33,272 bases of DNA from Rhodanobacteraceae bacterium (GTDB lineage Bacteria > Acidobacteriota > Terriglobia > Terriglobales > Acidobacteriaceae). Shown in pieces: positions 1 through 8,568 of the stretch. The stretch lies in contig JANXWZ010000111.1 of NCBI GenBank assembly GCA_025350865.1, forward strand, positions 1-33,272, written 5' to 3'. The position numbers and the translations under genes are program-made. Below the pieces are notes generated by a model that was given only the letters and a program-made list of their open reading frames with translations, ran no database searches and was not told the DNA's origin. Position 1 is the first letter of the stretch. Each line of letters opens with the position of its first letter.

Positions 1-278
1 TTCACTTCGGTGGACGAGAAGCCGGGAGCGGCGATCACCACGTCATACGCGGACGGCGGGAGGGCTACCGCGACATAGAGCCCCTCTTCGTTGGTCTTTA
101 CCTGCCGCTGGTTGCCGGTGCGCTCGTCAGTGATGGTCACTACAGCACCGCTGACCACGGCACCCGATTTGTCTGTGATCTGGCCTGTGAGTCTCGCAGT
201 GGTCGCTTGGCCTGACGAGTTCGAAGGGATCAGGCACAAGACACCGCAGACGATTGAAAACTTTGTTGAGGTTGTCAT
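1..278 (-). CDS. TonB-dependent receptor, N-terminal fragment (runs off window)
   Basis: Reading leftward from an ATG at 276-278, the frame stays open to the window edge, so only about 92 N-terminal residues are present. They begin MTTSTKFSIVCG, a plausible short signal peptide, and continue as a carboxypeptidase-regulatory-like (CarboxypepD_reg) beta-sandwich: a TGQITDKSGAVVSGAVVTI stretch, then NEEGLYVAVALPPSAYDVV. In acidobacteria this domain normally opens very large outer-membrane TonB-dependent receptors, and that is the inferred identity. The plug and barrel lie outside the window. A weak AAGAG sits upstream of the ATG. The frame also remains open further upstream, so the start is not certain. 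Other secreted proteins can carry this fold, so receptor identity is an inference. Confidence 0.6.
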   Translation of the reverse strand, partial: MTTSTKFSIVCGVLCLIPSNSSGQATTARLTGQITDKSGAVVSGAVVTITDERTGNQRQVKTNEEGLYVAVALPPSAYDVVIAAPGFSSTEV

Positions 279-427
279 ATGGACCGAGTCTCTTAGCCCA
301 ATGTGTAGCCACGGTGACCGTTGTATTAACGTTCTGTGTATTTGGACCTGAGTAGTGGAATTTGCGAGTGGTTTGGATGAAATGTGGGTCCAAACGGAGT
401 TGACGCGCCACCACTGCCTCAGCCCCT

Positions 428-2617
428 TTAATGCCCCGGCCAACTCACTGCCGGCTGATCCGACATCTGGAACACCAGCTCCCCGCCCGCCGTGAGTTCC
501 TCGTGCGTGATCCAGTAGCGGTCCAGCGGTTTGCCGTTCAGCGTCGCCGATTGAATGTATTTTTTGCCCGCAGCCGCTCCAGCAGCGCGAACCCGGAAGC
601 TCTTGCCAGACTCCAGCCGGATCGTCGCGTCGTCGAACAGCGGCGTGCCGATCTGATACCGCGTCGTCCCCGGCGTCACCGGATAAAATCCCAGCGCGCT
701 TAAGCAGTACCACGCCGACATCTGCCCCGTATCGTCGTTGCCCGCCAGACCCGCCGGAGTGTCGGCGTACTGCTTGTCCATCACCTCGCGGACATGCTGC
801 TGCGTCTTCCACGCAGCCCCCGCGTAGTCATATAGATAAGCGATGTGGTGACTCGGCTCGTTGCCGTGGTCGTAATAGCCTCCACCAAATAGCGCGTCCA
901 GCTTGCCGATAAATTTCTCGCGCCCACCCACCAGATCGATCAGCCCCGGCAAATCCTGCGGGACAAAGAACGTGTACTGGAACGGCAAACCTTCCGTGAT
1001 GTACTTGTACTTCCCTGCCGGATCGAACGGCGAATCCCAGCTTCCATCGGCATGCCGCCCCCGCGCAAAGCCAACCGCGGGGTCAATCACGTTGCGATAG
1101 TTCTGTGCACGCTGGTGGAACAGCGCCGCATCGTCGGTCTCACCCAGCGCCTGCGCCATATCGCCCACCAGCGAGTCGTCATACGCATACTCCAGCGTGC
1201 GCGACACCTGTTCGTTCTTGTGGAACGCGTCCAGAATCTGATCTTCGAGCGGGATATAGCCGTACTTCAGATACGAATCCAGTCCACGCCGCCCACGCCC
1301 ATCCAGATAGAGTTCGTGTGTCGCTGGAAGCTCCGTGGCATTCTTCCGCATCATCCGATACGCTTCGGCAACGTCGAATCCCCGCAGCCCCTTCACGTAT
1401 GCATCCGCGATGATCGCATCCGCATGGTCGCCAACCATCTCCGACGTGTAGCTGTTCCACGCCGGATAGATCGGCAGAAACCCACCCTGCTGCCCCATCG
1501 CCAGCAAGGACTTCACCATATCCAGTTCGCGATGCGGGTCTAGTATCGTCAGCAGCGGATGCACCGCGCGGTACGTGTCCCAGATCGAAAAATCCATGTA
1601 GTAAGTAAAGTCTTTGGCGATCTCGATCTTACCTTCGCTTGCAAAGCCCGGATAAGTTCCGCTCACATCGCTGAACACTCGCGGCAGCAACATGGAGTGA
1701 TACAACGCCGTATAGAAGATGCGTTTGTGAACCGCATCAGCCTCGATCGCGATGCGATTTAGTTCTACATTCCACTGCGCTTTGGTCGCCGCGGCAACCT
1801 TCTCAAGGTCCCAGCCCGGAATCTCCGTCTTCAGGTTATTGCGGGCCTCGGCAAGGCTGGTGAACGCGCCGCCAATGCGCGCCTGAACCGTCTCTCCGGG
1901 CTTTAGATCAAACGAAACGTAGGCCTGCGGAAGACTCGCGCCGCCCGCCGGGACCGTTCCGCCGGTCTTGAATTTGTGGTCGAACTGAACGACAAAGTAT
2001 CCGCTGAATCCAGCCGGCTTGCCCAACCCGGCATACAGCCGCCGTGCCGGATCGACCACGATGATTTCATTGGCCTTCTCGTCGATCTCGACTGATCCCT
2101 CATCCTTGCGCGAATTGCATTCGACCAGAATCCAGGACTTACCAGCGTTGTTGAAACGGAAGCGCATGATGCCGGCTCGGGTCGTACCGGTCATCTCGGC
2201 GTCGATCCCTGAATCCGGAAGGCTGACAGAGTATTTGTAAGGCGTAGCCTTCTCCGTGCCATGGCTGAACGCCACCGACCGCTCTGCCGAGCCCAGCTTA
2301 ATGTCGCCGCTCTCCGGCATAATCGTAAGGCTGCCGTAGTCCTGCGTACAGGACCCGCTCATGAAGTGGCTGCCGCGAAATCCCTGGATCCGCGTGTCGG
2401 CAAAGTAATACGGGCTGACACACTTGACGTTGCCCTCGCGCGTCTGCGGGGTCCACTGCGTCATGGCGAACGGAGGCCCGGTCGCGGGAAAGGTCTGTCC
2501 CTCGTTCGCCGTGCCGATCATCTCATTGACAAAATCGACCGGGCTTCGCTGACTGCTCGCAACCAGCGGAACGAGGCCGAGCACTACTAGATAGAGCCAC
2601 AACGAATACTTACGCAT
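428..2617 (-). CDS. Secreted GH92 family alpha-mannosidase
   Basis: The product is about 729 residues and begins MRKYSLWLYLVVLGLVPLVASSQ, a clear Sec signal peptide. The ATG at 2615-2617 is preferred over a TTG 39 bases upstream because it directly precedes the signal peptide and has AGGG about 7 bases upstream. GH92 hallmarks are visible: an N-terminal sandwich opening VDFVNEMIGTANEGQTFPATGPPFAMTQWTP, then MVGDHADAIIADAYVKG, EGLPFQYTFFVPQD with the likely acid Glu near residue 542, HGNEPSHH near 584, and GNDDTGQMSAWY near 628, which supplies the likely base Asp. GH92 enzymes are calcium-dependent exo-alpha-mannosidases acting by inversion. Keeping Glu in the EG motif argues against the mannose-phosphodiester subgroup, where it is replaced. 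It probably trims mannosides in the periplasm or outside the cell. A TonB-dependent receptor start lies just downstream on the same strand. Confidence 0.93.
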   Translation of the reverse strand: MRKYSLWLYLVVLGLVPLVASSQRSPVDFVNEMIGTANEGQTFPATGPPFAMTQWTPQTREGNVKCVSPYYFADTRIQGFRGSHFMSGSCTQDYGSLTIMPESGDIKLGSAERSVAFSHGTEKATPYKYSVSLPDSGIDAEMTGTTRAGIMRFRFNNAGKSWILVECNSRKDEGSVEIDEKANEIIVVDPARRLYAGLGKPAGFSGYFVVQFDHKFKTGGTVPAGGASLPQAYVSFDLKPGETVQARIGGAFTSLAEARNNLKTEIPGWDLEKVAAATKAQWNVELNRIAIEADAVHKRIFYTALYHSMLLPRVFSDVSGTYPGFASEGKIEIAKDFTYYMDFSIWDTYRAVHPLLTILDPHRELDMVKSLLAMGQQGGFLPIYPAWNSYTSEMVGDHADAIIADAYVKGLRGFDVAEAYRMMRKNATELPATHELYLDGRGRRGLDSYLKYGYIPLEDQILDAFHKNEQVSRTLEYAYDDSLVGDMAQALGETDDAALFHQRAQNYRNVIDPAVGFARGRHADGSWDSPFDPAGKYKYITEGLPFQYTFFVPQDLPGLIDLVGGREKFIGKLDALFGGGYYDHGNEPSHHIAYLYDYAGAAWKTQQHVREVMDKQYADTPAGLAGNDDTGQMSAWYCLSALGFYPVTPGTTRYQIGTPLFDDATIRLESGKSFRVRAAGAAAGKKYIQSATLNGKPLDRYWITHEELTAGGELVFQMSDQPAVSWPGH

Positions 2618-2678
2618 AGGAACCCTAGTCTCTTCAAACAGTGCCACCTTGCGCAAGTCCTATTGTTGTCGGAGCAAA

Positions 2679-4006
2679 CTATTTCATCCCCGCCAGCACA
2701 CTCTTCGGCACCTTCGCCACCACGTCATACTGCGAGTCGACCAACTCCGTCACGTCGTACTTCAGCGTCGCCGCAAGCAGAATCGCCACTTCGCTGTCGT
2801 TCAGGCTGTACTTCTTCTTGATCCACGTCGCCAATTGCGAAGTCGCGATCTGGATCGAATCCGGCACCGACCCGCTCACTCCAAACGCGACCAGGTAATC
2901 CTTGGTCTCGGCACGCACCATGCCGCTTGAATCCCCGCGAAAAATCTCAACCGAAAAATCAACGTCGAGCGACGTCTCGAGCGCACTGCCTGTCACCTCG
3001 CCATCGCCTATGGCCACATGCCCGTCGTACATTCCGAGCAGAGCGCCGCGATCAAACACCGGCATCAGCACCGTCGTCCCCTCGACATTCTCGTTGTAAT
3101 CGAGGTTGCCGCCATATGCCCCCAGATCCGCGCCGCGAAACTGCTCATAGCCATTCGGCGCAACCGAGATGCAGCCCAGCATCGGCCGCAAGGGCACACT
3201 GTAATTTTTCATGTGCGCGCTCGGATACGTCGGAACCGCAATCCCCTTTTCCGGCAGCAGTGTCCATTCGCCAGTCACCGCAGGATCGTACTTCGCGCTG
3301 ACCAGATACGCCGCCGACACCGTATTCGCATTCAGCCGAGTCCCCTGCCGAGCCGTCGAGCGGTTCGTCCGCAGCTTCAGCAGATGGACCGCAAGCGTAT
3401 CGCCGGGCAGCGCACCCTCTACATAGAACGGCCCGATGTTCGCGTCGACCCCGCCGAAGTGCTCGCCCTTGGCATCCACACCACCGGCATCCGGAGTAGA
3501 CGTGTGCACCACATCGCCGGGAAAGATCGTCAGCGCCGGCTTGTTAGTCGCGGCATAGGTTGGAAACAGCGCCGTCGGCTCAAACTTCAAGCTGCGCGGC
3601 GAAGCCGGAGCCACCGCTGGGCGCGTGAGGGTGAAGCTCGTCGCAGCCGGAGCCGCAGGTCGTCCTCCGCCGAAGCCCCCACGCCCACGCGGCGCGGGGA
3701 AGGTCCCCGTCCCCGCTACTTTATCGTAGGCAAGCGTTCCAGAGAATGATCCTTCAATCTTGCCGTCCGCATCCTTCTACTGCGCATCAAGCTTGTCGCC
3801 CGCGACTGTGCCTTCGACGGTCGACGCCCCCACGTCCCCGTCACCTTCGTCCCTGCGATCTTCAACACCACATGCGCGAACTGCGGCTCACCCTGCGCGC
3901 TCACAATTTCGGCTGCCCAGTCGCCAGCCACCGTCGCCGCAGCCGCCAACCCGCAGCTTGCCAGTGAAATTGCCAGAACCGCCGCCACCAACCAACCCTT
4001 AACCAT
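2679..4006 (-). pseudogene. Acetamidase/formamidase family protein, frameshifted and with an internal amber codon (tandem copy 1)
   Basis: The intact ancestor would start at the ATG at 4004-4006 (MVKGWLVAAVLAISLASCGLA, a signal peptide, with GGAG upstream) and end at 2679. The N-terminal piece matches the neighbouring paralog up to a GTWG motif, then leaves frame at a run of five Cs on the plus strand (3827-3831). Restoring one base gives TWGASTVEGT, matching TWG/MWGA in the paralog. The restored frame meets an amber codon at 3777-3779 and is then open through the whole FmdA/AmdA catalytic region: IFPGDVVHTSTPD, GPFYVEGALPGDTLAVHLLK, PMLGCISVAP, GAYGGNLDYNENVEG. Members hydrolyse formamide or short amides. 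Two independent lesions make a functional full-length product unlikely. An N-terminally truncated translation from a GTG near 3614 is conceivable but would lack a signal peptide. Confidence 0.85.
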
Positions 4007-4030
4007 TGCCAACTCCGTTCCGTTGAAAAG

Positions 4031-4066
4031 TCGTCATTCTGGCGCAGCCAGAATCTCAGTATTCGC
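4031..4066. repeat. GTCATTC hairpin repeat (family A), intergenic copy
   Basis: The arms ATTCTGGC (4036-4043) and GCCAGAAT (4047-4054) form a perfect 8-bp stem with a 3-base loop, preceded by GTC and followed by CTCAGTATTCG. The same layout recurs near 20391 and 28069. It lies between the two broken amidase copies. Confidence 0.8.
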
Positions 4067-4086
4067 CGCGAAAACCGGTAAATCGC

Positions 4087-5421
4087 CTACTGGTTCAACA
4101 TAGCGATTGTCTCCTTCGGGACCATCGTCGCCACGTTGAAGTGCGGGTCCACAAGCTCCGTAATGTCGTACTTCAGCACATCGCCGAACAGCAGGGCCAC
4201 CTCGCTGTCGTTCAGCTTGTAATCCTTCTTCATCCACTCCGCCAGTTGTGTCGTCGCGAGTTGAATAGATTCCGGCACCGATCCCGACACGTCAAACGAG
4301 ATCAGGTAGTCGTCCGTCTCTGCTCGAACCTGCGGTGTGCGATAGCCCTTGATCACGTTGACCGTGAAGGTCACATCGACGGAAGTCTCAAGCCCCGTCC
4401 CTACCACTTCCCCGTCCCCCATCGCTCCATGAGCGTCGCCCATCCCCAGCAGCGCTCCGGGCTGAAACACGGGGAAGTACAGCGTCGTACCGGCCACGTT
4501 GTCGTTCTAATCCAGGTTGCCGCCATACGGTCCCAGATCAGTTCCGCGATACTGCTCGTTCCCTGCAGGAGCAACCGAAATGCAGCCCAGCATTGGCTTC
4601 AGAGGAATCGTCAGGTGCGGAAGACCAAGCGTGGCCGGCAGCGTCGCCGTTCCCTTTTCGACGTCCTGGATCCACGTCCCGTTGAAGCTGGGATCGTATT
4701 TTGCCGCCAGCTGATAAGCCTGCGTTACGGCGTATTGATTGAAGCGGCTCCCCTGCCGCCCCGCCACTTTGTTCGGCTTTACCTTCAGCAGCTTCACCAC
4801 CAGAGTGTCGCCGGGTAGCGCGCCCTCCACATAGAACGGCCCTACATTCACGTCGGCGCCATTTCCGTGACGTGGAATGTTTGCGTCCCGCGCGGCATCC
4901 ATCGTGCGCGTGTTCACCGTGTCGCCGGGAAAAATATGCAGCACCGGCGGCTCCTTGGCGGTGTAAACGCCGTAGTAACTCACCGGCTCGTAGGTGTAGG
5001 TCTTCGGTGCCGACGGCGGAACCGCCCCGCGCGTCAGCGTCCACTTGACCTCCACCTGCGGCTGCAGCGCCGTGGACCCTGGTCGCGGCGCGGGCACGAT
5101 GGTTCCGATGCCCGAGAACATATCGTTGCCGATGGTCCCGCGCAGAAATCCAACCTCTGCGCCGTTCGCATCCGTCAGCGTGAAGTCAATATGCGAATCC
5201 TCAATGGCCCCCACCAGCGTGTACGCGCCCCACATGCCGCCAAGCCGCGAGCCTGCGGTGCGAACCAGCGTCACGTGCGCGTACTGGGCGGTCTCCGGAG
5301 TATCGAACTTGCCCATGGTCATGCCGACCCAATCGACACCCGGCTGCGCACACGCAAACCTGCCGCCAACCGCCACCAGCAGCGCGAGCACCATTGCCCG
5401 TACCAAACCTCTGCGTCTCAT
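4087..5421 (-). pseudogene. Acetamidase/formamidase family protein with an internal amber codon (tandem copy 2)
   Basis: The start is the ATG at 5419-5421 (MRRRGLVRAMVLALLVAVGG, a signal peptide ending near CAQ), with CGGAG about 8 bases upstream. The frame is clean through an N-terminal secreted extension and most of the FmdA/AmdA domain (HIFPGDTVNTRTMD, VGPFYVEGALPGDTLVVKLLK, PMLGCISVAP, GPYGGNLD) until TAG at 4507-4509. The same frame then resumes with NDNVAGTT and VFQPGALLGMGDAHGAMGDGE, and ends at 4087. Copy 1 has Tyr at the stop position (GNLDYNENV), so one base change, TAC or TAT to TAG, interrupts the gene. The downstream part carries family-conserved residues, so a product ending at the stop should be inactive. 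The paralogs are adjacent with an 80-base gap, which indicates a tandem duplication. Confidence 0.85.
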
Positions 5422-5573
5422 GCAAAGTCTCCGTTCCATCGGCGAGTAGGCCGATAGAGGTGCGCCGCGATGGAAGCGGCCTTCACCTTTCCTGCTGGTC
5501 CCAGATTTCTGTGTGTTGTTAGAACAGTACCTTAACGCCCCTGAAAACAGGAAATGCCGCTTCGACGCGAGCT

Positions 5574-5618
5574 TTAAAACGATCCGGCCCGCCATTATCG
5601 TTCTATGGCGGGCCGGAT
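5574..5618 (-). terminator. Hairpin terminator of the multicopper oxidase gene
   Basis: Perfect 14-bp inverted arms (5582-5595 and 5605-5618, ATCCGGCCCGCCAT and its complement) with a 9-base loop start 26 bases beyond the oxidase stop codon. On the minus strand the stem is followed by CGTTTTAAAG. The T-run is short but the stem is very GC-rich. Confidence 0.65.
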
Positions 5619-5644
5619 TCCGTGCAAGGTTAGTGCGACCGCCC

Positions 5645-7480
5645 TTACTGGCGCATGTCCATATTCATCCCAGCCATGCTTCCACTCATCGTCATCTTGC
5701 CCTTGGTGGGCGGAGTCGCGTCCTGGGCGGTTGCCGGTGCTGCCTTGCCTGAGCCCACTGCCGGCTTCTCGAGCGTGCCGACACCCGGCCGGTTGACGAC
5801 CTGGATGATATTCATCATGCCCAGGTCCTCATGCCCCAGGATGTGGCAATGGAACACGAACGTCCCAACATCCGGGCCGCGGAAATCGATCTTCACCTTG
5901 ACCGACGGATACGGATGGGTTGGGTCTCCGTCCCAAGCCGGAACCTCAATCATGTCCAGATACTGCCCGTTGATCCACGGAGCCTGCATCTGCCCGTTGA
6001 TCTCGAAGTTGGCTTGATTCTCCACCAGAAAATGCACCTGGTGGAAGTGGAACTCGTGATTCTCGAGGGCGTGATTCTGCACGACCCACTCCTCGGTGGT
6101 GCCTTGCGTGGCCACCACTGCGGGTGCTGCGTTGGGATCGAAGACCGCTGCGGGCTGTCCCGCAACCACCATGTAAAACTCGCTCTGGTCAGCGTTCTCG
6201 TCGAAGTAGACCAGCCTCTGCGCAGCCACAGGCGCGGCGGCAAGGCCGGCAAACCGATTTGATGTCGTGCTGACGCGCGTGGCAGCAGGAAGAATGCCGT
6301 CGGTTCCCAGCGCGTCTGCGGTCAGGGTCGCAACCGGCTGAATCACCGCGATTGGCCGCCACGGATCGCAGTCTCCAGTAACTCCCGTATTGATCGGCAA
6401 GGTCGCCAACTGCGCGCTCTTTACCGATGCGGTCGGCGCATGCAGCAGAAATTCCACTCTCGACGCAGGTGGCAGACGGAAGTGCGTCGTCGCCTGAAGG
6501 GAGCTGGGCGCAGTCCCATCCTGCGAGTTGATCGGCACGCCGTCGATCGCAACCAGGATCAGGTTCTGCACCACACCGTCGTACCGCACGATCAGGTCCA
6601 GAATCGAATCGGCCGACGAGTTGACCACACGCATCAGCTCCCAGTCGTTCGTCACCATCTGCAACACCGCCGGGGTGAACTTTACCGGGCCGCCCGCGGG
6701 TGCCTGGTAGGAATCTACCGGGATGTTGTTGATGGTCAAATCCTGATAGGGAACATCGTTGACGCATGAGCCCGGGCCCTCATGCAGCCCCTGCACCTGC
6801 AGCTGATCGCGAATCACAAGAATTCGCTCCTTCAAACCGGCGACGTTCAGCTTGACGTTCTGCACCCCGTCTACCACGATCGCACCAGAGGCACCGCCCA
6901 GCAGTGCGCCTTCGGCTTGACCGTGGATGTGCGGGTGATACCAGTACAACCCCGGAGGTTCATTGGCCGGGAAAAAGATGTTGTATTGGAACGTCTGGCC
7001 CGCGTTGATGGTGGTCTTGATCACTTCATCCTGGCCGCAGGTGGGCGACACGTTCGTGCCATGAAAGTGAATGTTCACCGAGGAACTGTCCATGGTGCTC
7101 GTGCCGCAGTTCGGGCCGGAGATCGCCATCGGGTTCGTTCCGGCAGGCGTATTGTTCGTGATCGTGATTGTCAGGCGGTCGCCTGGGCTCAGGTGCAGCG
7201 TCGGATTCTCAAGTCCCTCCGGAGTCATGTAGCAGAACAGAGCCCGTCCGGCAGCATCAGTAGTGGTCTGATACGTAAATTTGACCTTCAAAACGCCATT
7301 GCTGCTGAACAATGCAGGGGGATTGCGAATGATGGCCCCAGGCTTAAACCGTGGGCATGGATTCGGAACCGGAGATATAGGGTTGAGGCCTGCTCCTGAC
7401 TGCGCAATAGCCGGAACTGTCAGGCAAAGCGCAGAGAAGAGCAGGAAGGCAGGAAGGGAAAATGCTCGTATATTTTTCAT
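5645..7480 (-). CDS. Secreted multicopper oxidase with Met-rich C-terminal tail
   Basis: The product is about 611 residues from the ATG at 7478-7480 (MKNIRAFSLPAFLLFSALC, a signal peptide ending near AIAQ). All four copper-ligand motifs of a cupredoxin-type oxidase are present: HFHG at 138-141, WYHPHIHG with His182/184/186, HEFHFHQVHF at 475-484, and HCHILGHEDLGMM from 544, which gives type-1 ligands Cys545 and His550 and the axial Met555. The trinuclear centre therefore looks complete. The last residues (GKMTMSGSMAGMNMDMRQ) are Met-rich, as seen in copper-handling proteins. It probably oxidises Cu(I), another metal or phenolics in the periplasm or outside the cell; the substrate cannot be read from sequence. 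It follows a barrel-type protein gene and a lipoprotein gene on the same strand and is closed by a strong hairpin. Confidence 0.92.
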   Translation of the reverse strand: MKNIRAFSLPAFLLFSALCLTVPAIAQSGAGLNPISPVPNPCPRFKPGAIIRNPPALFSSNGVLKVKFTYQTTTDAAGRALFCYMTPEGLENPTLHLSPGDRLTITITNNTPAGTNPMAISGPNCGTSTMDSSSVNIHFHGTNVSPTCGQDEVIKTTINAGQTFQYNIFFPANEPPGLYWYHPHIHGQAEGALLGGASGAIVVDGVQNVKLNVAGLKERILVIRDQLQVQGLHEGPGSCVNDVPYQDLTINNIPVDSYQAPAGGPVKFTPAVLQMVTNDWELMRVVNSSADSILDLIVRYDGVVQNLILVAIDGVPINSQDGTAPSSLQATTHFRLPPASRVEFLLHAPTASVKSAQLATLPINTGVTGDCDPWRPIAVIQPVATLTADALGTDGILPAATRVSTTSNRFAGLAAAPVAAQRLVYFDENADQSEFYMVVAGQPAAVFDPNAAPAVVATQGTTEEWVVQNHALENHEFHFHQVHFLVENQANFEINGQMQAPWINGQYLDMIEVPAWDGDPTHPYPSVKVKIDFRGPDVGTFVFHCHILGHEDLGMMNIIQVVNRPGVGTLEKPAVGSGKAAPATAQDATPPTKGKMTMSGSMAGMNMDMRQ

Positions 7481-7541
7481 GACCGTTTCTCTACCCGCGA
7501 CCGTAGAAAGACTAAGAATGCACAACTAGCCAGAAATGCAT

Positions 7542-7556
7542 GTTTCAACTTGAAAC
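7542..7556. promoter_or_regulatory. 15-bp palindrome upstream of the oxidase gene (candidate operator)
   Basis: GTTTCAA-C-TTGAAAC is a perfect 7+1+7 palindrome about 62-76 bases upstream of the oxidase ATG. Its size and position suit a dimeric regulator. No regulator gene lies nearby and no clear -35/-10 pair could be assigned. Confidence 0.35.
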
Positions 7557-7680
7557 GCGCGGATATTCGGTTGGATTTAGGTGCGATTTCCCTGCCATAC
7601 TATACGTCCAAAACCCGCGCGAATAGGTCTCTTTGGTAACAAAATTGCACCTTCCGCCAACTACCACGTGTAGTAATTGC

Positions 7681-8481
7681 CTACTTCGCTTCTTTCTTGC
7701 CACCCCAGTTGAAGCGCCGTCCCACGATACCCTTCACAATCAAGTGGTCAGTCCCCGCGGTCGGTCCCACGCCAACGCCGAAGTTGATCTCCCACTCTGG
7801 CGACAGGTTCAAATCCGTCACCGCAAAAATCTGCTGCGACTGATCGTGAAGTGAGTCGAAGTGCCAAAGCTGACCATAGTCGGCGTAATACTCCAGCCCA
7901 GCGTTGATCTTCTTGCTAAAGTCGTAGCCAACTTTGACGCCGGGCGCAAAGCTGTAGCCACTGTTCGTGCTCGGGCCATTGAAGCTTTTCTCCAACGCTG
8001 GGTTGAACGCAAAATACCAGCGCCCCGCTGTCTTGTCGATGATCGGCCGAATCTCCCACGTCCATGTGTCGGGCGAATATACGGCACGCTGGTAGCCGAA
8101 CTCGGTGGAGATGCTCACACCAACCGGCCAGTGCCATTTCTCGGGGGCGCGAACTCGCGGCCGAATGTGGTCTCCCACCCAGGAGATGCCGTATCCGGCC
8201 TGCTCACTGGTGAAGACGTAAAACCCAACCTCGGCCCAGTCGTTGATGCCGGCGGTCAACTCCAGGGTCTCGTGCTCCTGGTGATTGGTCGGCCTGACCC
8301 CATCGATAATGTACTTCTGGCCTGTAGGCGTGAAGTTCGAGTGGACCTCCACCATCAAAGACTTAGGAGCTACCGTCTCCGCGCCGTACACCTGAATCTC
8401 GTAATTTCCCTGCGCAGACGCCGCAACTGAAAATGCTGCAAGCAGAAATGCAATCGCCGCCGTCCAGCCGTGCCTAGGCAT
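7681..8481 (-). CDS. Putative outer-membrane beta-barrel protein, unknown function
   Basis: The product is about 266 residues from the ATG at 8479-8481, with GGAG 8 bases upstream. The signal peptide is MPRHGWTAAIAFLLAAFSVAASAQ. The mature part has alternating polar/aromatic strands with Gly turns (LELTAGINDWAEVGFYVF, VGVSISTEFGYQ, FAPGVKVGYDFSKKINAGLEYY, WEINFGVGVG), as in small transporter-like outer-membrane barrels. There is no recognisable catalytic motif. It resembles proteins loosely labelled MetA-pathway or outer-membrane transporter, but I cannot assign a family with confidence. It sits between the lipoprotein gene (87-base gap) and the oxidase gene (200-base gap) on the same strand, so a shared envelope or metal-related role is possible but unproven. 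Confidence 0.7.
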   Translation of the reverse strand: MPRHGWTAAIAFLLAAFSVAASAQGNYEIQVYGAETVAPKSLMVEVHSNFTPTGQKYIIDGVRPTNHQEHETLELTAGINDWAEVGFYVFTSEQAGYGISWVGDHIRPRVRAPEKWHWPVGVSISTEFGYQRAVYSPDTWTWEIRPIIDKTAGRWYFAFNPALEKSFNGPSTNSGYSFAPGVKVGYDFSKKINAGLEYYADYGQLWHFDSLHDQSQQIFAVTDLNLSPEWEINFGVGVGPTAGTDHLIVKGIVGRRFNWGGKKEAK

Positions 8482-8568
8482 GTCAAAGACTCCAGTTTTA
8501 ATCTTTAAGCTATGAAGCTGTTGACGGTCTCGCAAGCCAAATAGTCGAAGGCCCGGACATCTTATTCT

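Noticed and set aside
2679..3614. The 311-residue amidase frame as a separate intact gene.
   Set aside because: Its start has no signal peptide or convincing ribosome site, and the missing N-terminal part is found upstream in another frame, so it is the 3' part of a broken gene.
3777..4509. Reassignment or readthrough of UAG, since two broken genes have in-frame TAG.
   Set aside because: TAG is used as a normal terminator by several intact genes here (TPR protein, M13 peptidase, metallophosphoesterase, GH18-NodB-GT2 fusion), and copy 1 also has a frameshift.
7658..7672. ACTAC-N5-GTAGT inverted repeat as an operator or terminator.
   Set aside because: Arms are only 5 bp, no T-run follows, and it lies just past a stop codon with no clear promoter nearby.
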